Positions 1 to 8,008 of a stretch of 64,000 nt of DNA are shown here, piece by piece. Every line of letters begins with the position of its first letter. Within the stretch, counting starts at the first letter, position 1. The stretch is from contig SCRD01000006.1 in the NCBI GenBank assembly GCA_004298155.1, forward strand, positions 124,001 to 188,000. Reading direction: 5' to 3'. Both the position numbers and the translations under genes were made by a program. This stretch comes from Acidobacteriota bacterium (lineage in GTDB: Bacteria > Acidobacteriota > Terriglobia > UBA7540). The notes below the pieces were generated by a model that was given only the letters and a program-made list of their open reading frames with translations, was not told where the DNA came from and searched no databases.

Positions 1-575
1 CAGTGAAAGATTTAACGGATTTCCATTAGGCCGGGGCTGGCGCAGATCCTGATCTTTGGGGTCTGCGATCAGCGCAGCTGAGCGGGGACAAGCGAAAGGT
101 GAATTCTGAAGGATGAAGGATGAAATGGGAAGCGGGAAATGGGCAGCGACTGGCCGTGGCCAAGCTGGAGGTTCTATTTCCAGGAGGACGCTTCTCTAAT
201 GGCTATGGACCGGGTGGAATGAAAGCTGGCAAATGCCTCTCGCTTCGCGAGAACGCGAATCTGACAAAAAGCCGCAGAGTTACAGAACAACTCTGCGCTA
301 CCCACTCTAAAAGCCAGCCCTGCAAATGCCCTCACCCGGCCGCGCGCGCGTCCGCCCTCTCCCTTCGGATTGGGCCGGATGTTTGTTAGCGGGCCAAACG
401 CCTGCAAAACAATTCGCGGTTGCGAAGAGGATTGCGCGCAGGAGACCGGCCGGCGGGGGCCGGATTCGGACCCTCAGCTTCCGGAAGCGGAGGCTATCCC
501 CAGTAGAAACCTGAGCCACTTCCAGAGGATAACCCTGACCGCAGCGAAGGAATATTCCTGATTCTCCAGCCTTTT
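1..575. other. Intergenic region, no convincing gene
   Basis: I see no reading frame here with protein-like sequence or a ribosome binding site. The stretch holds low-information repeats: a GAAGGATGAAGGATGAAAT-like run near 107-127, a palindrome ending in GCTAC at 274-301, and a CCCTCACCC / CTCTCCC stretch near 331-364 that resembles one at 41885-41950. A degenerate tRNA-like segment on the minus strand near 440-525 does not fold into a complete cloverleaf. Confidence 0.5.
274..301. repeat. Short palindrome with GCTAC flank (half element)
   Basis: GCAGAGTT at 274-281 and AACTCTGC at 289-296 form an 8-bp perfect stem around a 7-nt loop, followed at once by GCTAC. The same architecture, with a different stem sequence but the same GCTAC or GTAGC edge, recurs at 3130-3217, 5193-5276, 41277-41332, 41379-41400 and 42013-42033. 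This copy is a single arm. Confidence 0.6.
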
Positions 576-1442
576 ATGGCCCTCCGTTTTACCTTGCCTT
601 TTATATGGCTCCGAGCTACGATGGGGCGGTTTTTCGCTCCTTTCATGATGCAGCCCAATGGAAACATTGACGCGTGGCTGGTGGCAGGATTTGGGCTGGG
701 CCTTTTCCTGTTTTTTCGAGGGCTGCGGGCTTTTCGCAAGGGCCTCATGGTGGCCGACACGCCGATTATTCCCATCCGCAGCGCTCCCATGGGCATCGTC
801 CAGGTGCATGGCCACGCGGGCGGCGGCACGCCGTTTCCAAGCCCGGTGAGCGGCACTCCCTGCTACGCGTTTCGGGTGGTGATTGAACGCTACGTCAACC
901 GGAAGGGCTGGCGGCACCATCGGACGGACCAGAACGGCAGCTGCTTTTATATTTCAGATGAATCGGGGCGCATTCACGTGGAACCGCGTGAAGCCGAGTT
1001 CGACGTGCCCGTCAATTGCCACCGCCAGATTGGGGACGGCGTGATTGGCTTCTCTCTGAAGGACCTTTTCCGGCCCGTGGAGCCGGACGCATCCGATGGT
1101 TCAGGCCTTTCCGTGAACGACAGAACCGAGGATGAACTGCTGGAATATTCAGGCGTGGATTACGGCTGTGCTGATCCTTTCCGCTTCACCGAATACTGCG
1201 TCAAGCCGGACCACGAGTATGACGTGCTGGGCACGTGCGTTGAAAACCCGCGCCCTGAAGACGAATATGACAGGAACCTGATCACGAAAGGGGATCACAA
1301 CACGACGTTCGTGATTTCATCAAAATCATTGGATGAGCTCAAACGCGGCATGGGCTGGCGCTCCACTCTTATGGTGGTTGGCGGGGCGGTCCTCGCCGTG
1401 TTTTGCGCCGCGTTTTTTATGACTGGCCATGGCATTTTATAA
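576..1442 (+). CDS. GIDE-domain membrane protein (MULAN-like)
   Basis: 288 residues. A hydrophobic segment lies at about residues 32-48 and a second at the C-terminus (about 264-286), with a soluble region between. That region follows the GIDE-domain pattern known from the mitochondrial E3 ligase MULAN and its bacterial relatives: PMGIVQVHG, then a CYAFRVVIE strand, then WRHHR. No RING finger is present. The gene sits 21 nt upstream of lemA, and GIDE and LemA genes are often paired in bacteria. The molecular role of the bacterial proteins is not established; a membrane or envelope function is inferred. The start is uncertain: none of the in-frame ATGs at 576, 621 and 645 has a clear ribosome binding site. 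Confidence 0.75.
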   Translation: MALRFTLPFIWLRATMGRFFAPFMMQPNGNIDAWLVAGFGLGLFLFFRGLRAFRKGLMVADTPIIPIRSAPMGIVQVHGHAGGGTPFPSPVSGTPCYAFRVVIERYVNRKGWRHHRTDQNGSCFYISDESGRIHVEPREAEFDVPVNCHRQIGDGVIGFSLKDLFRPVEPDASDGSGLSVNDRTEDELLEYSGVDYGCADPFRFTEYCVKPDHEYDVLGTCVENPRPEDEYDRNLITKGDHNTTFVISSKSLDELKRGMGWRSTLMVVGGAVLAVFCAAFFMTGHGIL

Positions 1443-1463
1443 TTCTCGTTCAGGAGGATGACA

Positions 1464-2033
1464 ATGGTTGGAGTGGCGATCCTGGTTTTGCTGGTTATTC
1501 TTCTGGTTGTCGTTGCCATAGTGGTGTACACGATCAGCATTTACAACAGCCTGGTGCGGCTGAAGAACGATATCGACAAGGCATGGGCAAACATCGATGT
1601 TCTGCTGAAGCAGCGGCACGACGAGCTGCCCAAGTTGATTGAAACCTGCAAGGGTTACATGCAGTACGAGCAGAAGACGTTCGAGCTGGTCACCGAGGCC
1701 CGCAGCGCCTATCAGAAAGCTACCACAGGTTCGGAAAAGGCCCAGGCCGACAACATGATGACCGGGGCCTTGAAATCCCTGTTTGCGGTGGCCGAAAATT
1801 ATCCGGAACTGAAGGCCAACAACGACTTTATGCAACTGCAGGGGCGTATCTCGGAGATCGAAGAGCGGATTGCCGACCGCCGCGAGTTCCTGAACGACAG
1901 CGTCAACACCTATAATATTCGCATCCAGCAGTTCCCGGACATGATCCTTGCCGGGTTCATGCACCTGCAGCCGCGGGAATTCTTCAAAGCTACGGAGGAA
2001 GACCGGCAGGACGTTCAGGTGAAATTCGCCTGA
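1464..2033 (+). CDS. lemA: LemA family protein
   Basis: 189 residues, the usual LemA size. One N-terminal transmembrane helix (about residues 2-25) is followed by a long helical domain with the family signature around YNSLVRLKNDIDKAWANID, QRHDELPKL and YMQYEQKT. The ATG at 1464 is chosen over the one at 1458 because AGGAGG (1452-1457) lies 6 nt before it, whereas the earlier ATG abuts the SD. It follows the GIDE gene as a likely two-gene operon. LemA proteins are membrane-anchored with the helical domain outside the cytoplasm; their biochemical function is unknown. Confidence 0.93.
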   Translation: MVGVAILVLLVILLVVVAIVVYTISIYNSLVRLKNDIDKAWANIDVLLKQRHDELPKLIETCKGYMQYEQKTFELVTEARSAYQKATTGSEKAQADNMMTGALKSLFAVAENYPELKANNDFMQLQGRISEIEERIADRREFLNDSVNTYNIRIQQFPDMILAGFMHLQPREFFKATEEDRQDVQVKFA

Positions 2034-2341
2034 GGCAGAATCAGCCTGGCAGCAGCGATTTGCGGTTCACAACTCTGGAACGGGCGCCGGTGTCGTGCGC
2101 CGTTTTCAGTAAGACCCGCAAAGGCGTGGGCCGAAAGTACTGGAACCATAAGATAATTCACCTTTTGTCCCGCACCATTCCGTAGATGACTGATACCAAA
2201 ACGTGACATTTATAAATAGGTGAAGTGACAAACATGAAATAGTTTTCCGGTACCAGCGATTGTCAGGATTTTTCGAAAAGCTACACTTATTGAATTAAAA
2301 GGGTTTAATGACGAGGGCGCCAGTTTTGCTTTCCGAGCCAA

Positions 2342-2358
2342 TTGGCAAGCTGGTTGCT
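2342..2358 (+). promoter_or_regulatory. Sigma-54 (RpoN) type -24/-12 promoter
   Basis: TTGGCAAG, 4 nt, TTGCT. The GG and GC doublets are separated by exactly 10 nt, matching the RpoN consensus TTGGCACG-N4-TTGCW at all positions but one. Transcription would start near 2369, about 22 nt before the ATG at 2391, leaving room for the purine-rich SD at 2374-2381. The rest of the 2034-2341 gap contains no gene I can support. No enhancer site for a sigma-54 activator was identified. Confidence 0.65.
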
Positions 2359-2390
2359 CTGGATCAAGGCCGAGGGAGGGGGGCCTGGCC

Positions 2391-2633
2391 ATGATGAATC
2401 AGGAGGACCTTCATAAATTACAGGAAGAACAGGAAGCGATGGACACCTGGCGGAAAGTCTCAAGGCACGTAGTTGCTGATCTGCTGGAGGGATGCTCCGT
2501 CTGCAACTCGCTGCGCGAAAAGAGCTTTCTATTGCGCTGCCCGTGGTGTGAGGATGTCTTTCTTTGCCCTGGAGATTGTATGCACGAGCACAACACGCAC
2601 CTGCACCCTACAGTCTCCTTCTGGTCACATTAG
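2391..2633 (+). CDS. Small Cys/His-rich zinc-binding protein
   Basis: 80 residues, family not recognised. An acidic, helical N-terminus (residues 1-32) precedes a dense metal site: C35-x2-C38, C50-x2-C53, C59, C63, H65, H67 and H70. This could hold two zinc ions in a cross-brace like a B-box or RING-type fold; that is inference from spacing only. A GGGAGGGGGG stretch supplies the SD, and the sigma-54 type promoter lies just upstream. The gene is monocistronic and converges on queD with an 18-nt gap. Being short, soluble and without a catalytic domain, it is more likely a regulator or adaptor than an enzyme. Confidence 0.75.
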   Translation: MMNQEDLHKLQEEQEAMDTWRKVSRHVVADLLEGCSVCNSLREKSFLLRCPWCEDVFLCPGDCMHEHNTHLHPTVSFWSH

Positions 2634-2651
2634 GGGAGTGACTCCGTTACT

Positions 2652-3056
2652 TCAGCTTCGCTCCCCATTTTCCACCCGGGAGCCTGACGGCGGCCGATAA
2701 CTCGCCGAAGTGCTGTCGGTTTCCCACACCGTAACGTTACTGACACTCAGTCCCTGGTCTTTGATTTTCCGCTGCAATTCGTTACCCAGGTAGCACGCCA
2801 GATTTTCGGCGGAGGGATTGGCTTCTGTGAAGGGTTCAACGTCGTTCAGGAAATGGTGGTCGAACCGCTCGACGAGTCCTTTGAGCGCCGCCCGCAGATC
2901 GGAAAAGTCCATCAGCAGGCCGATGGAATTCAGCTTCTCGCCCCCAACCGTGACCCGCACCTTGTAATTGTGCCCGTGGACATTCTCGCACTTTCCCTTG
3001 TAGCCTCGCAGCGCGTGGCCGGCGGCAAAGGAATATTCAACCGAAATCTCAAACAT
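2652..3056 (-). CDS. queD: 6-carboxy-5,6,7,8-tetrahydropterin synthase
   Basis: 134 residues, a typical QueD/PTPS-fold length. It converts dihydroneopterin triphosphate to 6-carboxytetrahydropterin in the queuosine/7-deazaguanine pathway. Zinc ligands are visible as H14 and the H27-x-H29 pair in ENVHGHNY, with catalytic C23 just before, a catalytic Asp-His at 66-67 in ERFDHHFL, and the conserved WET near the C-terminus. The rest of the preQ0 pathway is not in the window, but tgt, which uses its product, is at 55.1-56.3 kb. The last about 10 residues are poorly conserved in character. Confidence 0.93.
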   Translation of the reverse strand: MFEISVEYSFAAGHALRGYKGKCENVHGHNYKVRVTVGGEKLNSIGLLMDFSDLRAALKGLVERFDHHFLNDVEPFTEANPSAENLACYLGNELQRKIKDQGLSVSNVTVWETDSTSASYRPPSGSRVENGERS

Positions 3057-3129
3057 GGACCCTCTCGCTGTTTAACCCTTGGGGCTCGATGGTGGCATGG
3101 GCGTCTCGCCCATGAACACGGCCGAGCGA

Positions 3130-3217
3130 GTAGCGCGGACCTCCGCAGTTGAGGTCCGCGGCCCTTCGCGTCGCCGGGCCAGAAACCCGCAGACCGCAAA
3201 ACGGCGGTCTGCGCTAC
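3130..3217. repeat. Inverted pair of GTAGC/GCTAC palindromes
   Basis: GTAGC at 3130 is followed by a 9-bp stem (GCGGACCTC / GAGGTCCGC, 3135-3159). About 30 nt later a second, unrelated 9-bp stem (GCAGACCGC / GCGGTCTGC, 3189-3212) is followed by GCTAC (3213-3217). The whole is an outward-facing inverted pair resembling the REPIN arrangement of REP sequences. It lies in the short gap between queD and the downstream end of the helicase gene on the minus strand. Confidence 0.65.
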
Positions 3218-3232
3218 CGATACCGCACAGAG

Positions 3233-5176
3233 TTACAAACATTCTTGCATAAAATCGCTGACCTCTTCCAGCCGGCCGGCGCGGCGGTAAGGCGGAAGGC
3301 TGTCAAAAAAGATTTTTCCGTAGTGCATCTTCACGATGCGGTGGTCAAGAATGCCCAGCACGCCGCGATCGGTTTCACTGCGAATCAGCCGCCCGAACCC
3401 CTGCTTGAGGGCAATGACGGCCTCCGGAATCTGATACTCGACAAATGCGTTGCCGCCCTCCTCGTTGATCTGGCGGATCCGCGCCGCCACCACCGGGTCA
3501 GTAGGAACGGCGAAGGGGAGGCGGTCAACGATGACGGCGCTGAGCTGCTGGCCCTGCACGTCAACACCCTGCCAGAACGAGCTGGTGGCAAAAAGCACGG
3601 CGTGCGGAGTTGAGCGAAACTTCTCCAACAGCGCGTTTCGCGGGGCCGACCCCTGCATCATCATCGGATAGCGGAGCCGCCGGCGCACACGCTCGTAAAC
3701 GGCGCGCATCTGCTGGTAGGACGTAAACAGCACGAAAGCGCGGCCTTCGGTGGCCTTCAGCAGATTCACAATTTCACCAGCCGCGCGGGAAGCAAAATCC
3801 GTGCTGCGCGGGTCAGGAAGATGCAGCGGCGTGTAAAGGATCGCCTGCCGGGCGAAATCGAAATGCGATTCCAGGACCTTTTCGCGCGCCGTCTCCAGCC
3901 CCAGGCGGCGCTTGAGAAAATCAAAGGTCCCGCCCACGGCGAGAGTCGCGGAAGTGAGAATAACGGTCCGCACCTGCCCGAAAAGGCGTTCGCGCAGAAT
4001 GGGTGAAACGTCGATCGGCGACGCTTCAATAAAAACCCCACGGCCGCGCCTTTCCCACCAGTAAACCAGAGTGCGGTCACGGCTTTCCATCACCACTTCA
4101 AGCGCCTGGCGGATTTCCACTGCCCGCCGCGCCAGGTTGTTGATCTCTTCGGGACGGTCCTTGACCCCCAGCAGTTCGGTCTCAAGCCGGATCAGCGCGT
4201 TGACCAGAGCGGAGTGAGTGCCGCGATGAACTTCCAGGAAGCTCTCACGGTTGTCGAAATTAGTCCGGCCGTCGCCCGCCGGGAACAGTTCAAAGAAGAG
4301 CTCGCTGCGCCGCCGAAGCTCGCGGACGGCACTCAGCACCTCGCCACCTTCGAGGGCTTTCACCTTCAGGGTGGCCTCCGTGTCGCGCGCCAGCTCTTCC
4401 ATCTGATAGTTGGAAACCTTCAGGCCGAAATACTGCGTGGCAACATCCTCAATCTCGTGGGCCTCGTCAAACACCACGGCCGAGTAGTCCGGCAAAAGGC
4501 TGGCGTAATCGGACTGCTTGAGCGCCAGGTCGGCGAAGAAAAGGTGATGGTTTACGATGATGAGGTCTGACTCTGCGGCGCGCTGATGCATCCAGGTGAT
4601 AAAGCATCGCTCAAACTGCGGGCATTTCTGGCCCGTGCAGCTTTCACGCCGGGCGTCCACGCGGGACCAGAGTTCGCTCGAGTCTCGGAGCCCGTCCACT
4701 TCCGCACGGTCGCCGGTTTCTGTCTGGGACTCCCACTCGCGCAGACGGCTGTAAAGGTCCACCTCTTCCAGGCCGTTCAGTACCGGCTGCCTCTCGATGT
4801 CGTACAATTTCTGGCGGCAAAGGTAGTTCTGCCGGCCTTTCATTAAGGTGGCGCGCAATTTTGGAAACAGCTTCCGGATAAAGGGAATGTCTTTGTAGAA
4901 AAGCTGCTCCTGCAGGTTTTTGGTTCCGGTTGAAATAACGACCCGCTGCCCGCTGCGAATCAGCGGCACAAGATACGCCAGCGTCTTCCCTGTGCCCGTG
5001 CCGGCTTCAACCATCAGGTGCTGACCGTTTTCGATAGAGGATTCTACCGCCTCGGCCATTTCCAACTGGCCGGGCCGGTACTCAAAGCCGGGATGATGGC
5101 GCGCCAGCCAGCCTGAGGACCCGAAGATCCGTTCAAGTGGCGCTTTTTCCGCGGTTTCTCGGCTTTTAACAACCAT
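3233..5176 (-). CDS. dinG: DinG/XPD-family ATP-dependent DNA helicase
   Basis: About 647 residues. It is a superfamily 2 helicase of the DinG/XPD/YoaA type, expected to unwind DNA 5'-3' in repair. Walker A is EAGTGTGKT (about residues 57-65) and the Walker B box reads VVFDEAHEIED. Between them, Cys residues in NYLCRQK and SCTGQKCPQFERC match the four-Cys iron-sulphur domain. The C-terminal motor domain carries the TSATL, SFWQGVDV and QGFGRLIRSETD motifs (the last is motif VI). The ATG at 5176 is chosen; a TTG at 5188 is also in frame, and neither has a strong SD. A GTAGC/GCTAC repeat pair begins 17 nt upstream of this ATG. Confidence 0.9.
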   Translation of the reverse strand: MVVKSRETAEKAPLERIFGSSGWLARHHPGFEYRPGQLEMAEAVESSIENGQHLMVEAGTGTGKTLAYLVPLIRSGQRVVISTGTKNLQEQLFYKDIPFIRKLFPKLRATLMKGRQNYLCRQKLYDIERQPVLNGLEEVDLYSRLREWESQTETGDRAEVDGLRDSSELWSRVDARRESCTGQKCPQFERCFITWMHQRAAESDLIIVNHHLFFADLALKQSDYASLLPDYSAVVFDEAHEIEDVATQYFGLKVSNYQMEELARDTEATLKVKALEGGEVLSAVRELRRRSELFFELFPAGDGRTNFDNRESFLEVHRGTHSALVNALIRLETELLGVKDRPEEINNLARRAVEIRQALEVVMESRDRTLVYWWERRGRGVFIEASPIDVSPILRERLFGQVRTVILTSATLAVGGTFDFLKRRLGLETAREKVLESHFDFARQAILYTPLHLPDPRSTDFASRAAGEIVNLLKATEGRAFVLFTSYQQMRAVYERVRRRLRYPMMMQGSAPRNALLEKFRSTPHAVLFATSSFWQGVDVQGQQLSAVIVDRLPFAVPTDPVVAARIRQINEEGGNAFVEYQIPEAVIALKQGFGRLIRSETDRGVLGILDHRIVKMHYGKIFFDSLPPYRRAGRLEEVSDFMQECL

Positions 5177-5192
5177 AGCGACTGCCAAAAAA

Positions 5193-5276
5193 GTAGCGCC
5201 AACCTTCAGAGCTTGCCCTGAGCGAAGCGAAGGGTCGGCATGTTTGGTACCTTGCCGGGCTGAAGCCCGGCGCTAC
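5193..5276. repeat. GTAGC ... GCTAC repeat pair with one strong hairpin
   Basis: GTAGC at 5193-5197 opens the element, followed by a weak inner repeat (GCCAA / TTGCC). It closes with a perfect 7-bp hairpin (GCCGGGC, 4-nt loop, GCCCGGC, 5254-5271) and GCTAC at 5272-5276. The middle (5217-5233) contains CTGAGCGAAGCGAAGG, a second dispersed motif that returns in similar form near 26170 and 26860. The length (84 bp) is close to the 88-bp element at 3130-3217. Confidence 0.5.
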
Positions 5277-5425
5277 AAAGGCCAAACTGATCTCAGAGCT
5301 CTCACGCCAGTCTGGCAGGAATTTCGAACCTCCGTTAGACTGGAAATCCAAACTGGATGTTCATTGGCAAGAATAGCACAGATGCTTTCATGCCGAATGG
5401 CGCCACTGTCGCTATAGTGTGACCT

Positions 5426-6742
5426 ATGCCAAAGTTGCCGATCATCGTCATTCTCGGACGCCCCAACGTGGGCAAGTCCACGCTGTTCAACCGCATTGTC
5501 GGAAGCCGCCGCGCGCTGGTGGGCAATGAGCCGGGCATGACGCGCGACCGCATCGAAGGTACCGCCGAATGGCAGGGGGCGCACTTCACACTGGTGGACA
5601 CGGGCGGAATTATTCCGCAGGACCATGACCTTATTGCCACCGAAATCCTTCGGCACGCGCAGATGGCCATCGACCGCGCGGCGCACCTGGTTCTTGTGGT
5701 TGACGGGCGTGAAGGCGTATTGCCTCTTGACCAGGAGCTCTCGAACCTGCTGCGGAAAACCGGCAAGCCCTTTTCGGTGGCCGTGAACAAGATCGACCTT
5801 CCCATGCACGCTCCGCTGGCTGCGGAATTCGCCCGCCTGGGTGTCGAAAACACCTTCCCGGTTTCGGCTGAGCACGGCCTGGGAGTCGATCAGCTTCTCA
5901 ACCATGTCACGGCGGGGCTGGAGCCTCAGGCAGAGGTTCCAGACGCCCCGGAAACGCCCGTCAGGATCGCCATTATCGGCCGGCCCAACGTGGGCAAATC
6001 GACGCTGCTCAACCGCCTGGCAGGACAGGAGAGGTCCATCGTGACTCCTATCGCCGGCACCACCCGCGATGCCGTGGATGTAGAAGTCGAGCACGATGGC
6101 GCGCGATACGTGTTTATTGACACGGCGGGCATCCGCCGTAAAGGCAAGACGAAACTGCTGGCCGAAAAACTAAGTGTGATCCAGGCGCGCAAGCACCTGG
6201 AACAGGCTGACATTGCCCTGTTCATCGTTGATGCGGAGGAGGGCGTGGTCGCCCTCGATACCCATATTGCCGGCTACGCGCATGAGAGCCGCCGTTCTGT
6301 AGTCCTGGTGGTCAACAAATGGGACGCCATCCAGAAGGGGCCCACTATTACACGCGACTACACGCAGGAACTGCGCCAGCGTATGAAATTCCTGGATTAC
6401 GCTCCCATTGCGTTTATTTCGGCGTTGAAGGGCCAGCGGCTTCCGAGCCTGTGGGGGTTGATCGCTGACGTGGCTGCGGCCAGGAACCTCCGCATCCCCA
6501 CCTCACAAATGAACGCCTTCCTGAAAGGGCTTGAGCTCTGGCGGCTTCCCAGCGTGCACGGCCGCCCTTTGCGCATTTACTACCTGACCCAAGCCGCTGT
6601 TTCCCCGCCCACCTTCATAGCCTTCACCAATCGCACGGGCAAACTGCACTTTTCCGTCGAGCGGTTTCTGGAAAACCGCATCCGGGAGGAGTTCGGCTTC
6701 ACGGGCAGCCCGATCGTCATCAAATCACGCTTCCACAAGTAA
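5426..6742 (+). CDS. der: Ribosome biogenesis GTPase Der (EngA)
   Basis: 438 residues, full length. Two tandem GTPase domains each begin with the same P-loop, GRPNVGKS (about residues 10-17 and 184-191). The first has a DTGG G3 motif with NKID as G4; the second has DTAG with NKWD. A C-terminal KH-like domain follows (about 350-438). Der is essential for 50S subunit assembly and acts on the ribosome in the cytoplasm. It is transcribed divergently from the helicase gene. An inverted repeat, CCAGTCT / AGACTGG (5307-5343), lies in the shared upstream region. Confidence 0.97.
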   Translation: MPKLPIIVILGRPNVGKSTLFNRIVGSRRALVGNEPGMTRDRIEGTAEWQGAHFTLVDTGGIIPQDHDLIATEILRHAQMAIDRAAHLVLVVDGREGVLPLDQELSNLLRKTGKPFSVAVNKIDLPMHAPLAAEFARLGVENTFPVSAEHGLGVDQLLNHVTAGLEPQAEVPDAPETPVRIAIIGRPNVGKSTLLNRLAGQERSIVTPIAGTTRDAVDVEVEHDGARYVFIDTAGIRRKGKTKLLAEKLSVIQARKHLEQADIALFIVDAEEGVVALDTHIAGYAHESRRSVVLVVNKWDAIQKGPTITRDYTQELRQRMKFLDYAPIAFISALKGQRLPSLWGLIADVAAARNLRIPTSQMNAFLKGLELWRLPSVHGRPLRIYYLTQAAVSPPTFIAFTNRTGKLHFSVERFLENRIREEFGFTGSPIVIKSRFHK

Positions 6743-6837
6743 CCGCAGGCGGAATTTCAGATTTTGGGACAAGGGTTGAAAGTTGTTAATTTTCTGTAAA
6801 ATGGGGGTGTCTTGATTGGCCCCGGCAGCCACAGTAA

Positions 6838-6846
6838 TGCTATACT
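6838..6846 (+). promoter_or_regulatory. Extended -10 promoter (TGC-TATACT)
   Basis: TGCTATACT fits the TGn-TATAAT extended -10 pattern with one mismatch and has no good -35, as expected for that class. It lies 80 nt upstream of the ATG of the PIN-TRAM gene, in the only intergenic stretch before the PIN-TRAM/ispD/ispF run. Confidence 0.45.
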
Positions 6847-6925
6847 GACCGCAAACAGAGGATGATCGCTCCTTTTCGAGGTAAAATGCTTGAAATTTCA
6901 TCATACAGAAAGGAGCTCGGATTAC

Positions 6926-7951
6926 ATGTCATGGGAAATGGCGTCGATTCGAGTCATATTTATTATTTCCGTCGTTGCCGCCGGGTATCACCTGCGCCCT
7001 TTTCATTGGTCTTCATTGGTTTCTGCTCTGGTTGGCGCGGTGTTGGCATGTGCGTTCGTCGTTATCGAGATGCGCCTGAGGCAAGCCAGCCTGAAGCGCT
7101 TGATTGGCGCTGTGGTGGGCGGGACCCTGGGCGTGATGGGCGCGCTGGTCATCAGCCATCTGCTGAACCTGACTTCGCTCGAAAGAGCATCCATTTCGTA
7201 CGTCCAGGTCACTCTCCTGCTGTTGCTCGGCTACATCGGTATTGTGGTCGGGGCGCTAAAAGGCGATTTGCTGAACCTGGCGGCAATGGGGGGCCTGTTT
7301 GCCTCGGAGCGGCAGGCCAGGAAGAGCAGCAAGATCCTCGACACCAGCGTCATCATCGACGGCCGGATTGCCGACATCTGCGAAACCGGATTTATTGAGG
7401 GGCCGCTGATCCTTCCCCAGTTCGTCCTTCGCGAATTGCAGCTGGTGGCTGACTCCACAGACCCCATGAAACGCAACCGCGGCCGGCGGGGCCTGGACGT
7501 AATGCAGCGCATCCAGAAAATGACTTCCGTCCAGGTGCAGATTGTGGAAGAGGACTTCCCTCAGGTCCGCGAGGTGGACCTGAAGCTCATCGAACTGGCC
7601 AAAAAGTTCGAAGGGAAAATCCTGACCAACGACTTCAATCTGAACAAAGTCGCCCAGCTCCAGCACGTTCCGGTATTGAACATCAACGAACTGGCCAACG
7701 CCTTGAAGCCCGTCGTGCTACCCGGAGAAATCATGCGGGTGTTTATCCTCAAGGAGGGCAAGGAATATAACCAGGGAGTTGCCTACCTTGATGATGGAAC
7801 GATGGTGGTTGTGGACAACGCGAAGAAGATGATCTCCAAAACCATTGACATTTCCGTGACCAGCGTTCTGCAGACGACCGCTGGGAAAATGATTTTCGGG
7901 AAATACGAGAACAGTAAACAGCGAGCCGAGGTGGTCCAGTCTCAGGAGTAG
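6926..7951 (+). CDS. Membrane PIN-TRAM domain protein (YacL-like)
   Basis: 341 residues. The N-terminal third has about four membrane helices. A PIN nuclease domain follows from about residue 136 (KILDTSVIIDGRIADI, with metal-binding Asp 139; a later acidic cluster is at LTNDFNLNK). A C-terminal TRAM domain (about 265-335) is predicted to bind RNA. This is the layout of YacL-type proteins, which often precede ispD, as here. PIN domains are Mg-dependent RNases; the target is unknown. The ATG at 6926 is preferred because AGAAAGGAG (6907-6915) precedes it by 10 nt; an upstream TTG at 6890 lacks an SD. Confidence 0.88.
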   Translation: MSWEMASIRVIFIISVVAAGYHLRPFHWSSLVSALVGAVLACAFVVIEMRLRQASLKRLIGAVVGGTLGVMGALVISHLLNLTSLERASISYVQVTLLLLLGYIGIVVGALKGDLLNLAAMGGLFASERQARKSSKILDTSVIIDGRIADICETGFIEGPLILPQFVLRELQLVADSTDPMKRNRGRRGLDVMQRIQKMTSVQVQIVEEDFPQVREVDLKLIELAKKFEGKILTNDFNLNKVAQLQHVPVLNINELANALKPVVLPGEIMRVFILKEGKEYNQGVAYLDDGTMVVVDNAKKMISKTIDISVTSVLQTTAGKMIFGKYENSKQRAEVVQSQE

Positions 7952-8008
7952 GCAGGGCGATGAAGACGCCGGCAGGTTCGCTGGGCTGAACGGGGACGCA
8001 TTCCTGCA

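Noticed and set aside
436-526. tRNA-like segment on the minus strand
   Set aside because: It has a GTGGCTCAG D-arm start, a GCTTCCGGAAGC anticodon-like stem and GGTCCGAATCC resembling a T-loop, but the acceptor ends do not pair and the T and anticodon stems are broken. At best a remnant; not reported as a tRNA, and its anticodon would not be that of selenocysteine tRNA.
474-920. Minus-strand frame over the start of the GIDE gene
   Set aside because: It runs antisense to a conserved gene with better coding character; no family similarity.
5307-5343. tRNA or terminator at CCAGTCT/AGACTGG
   Set aside because: A TTCGAA-containing loop invited a tRNA reading, but no acceptor, D or anticodon arms fit. 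It is a simple inverted repeat between divergent genes.
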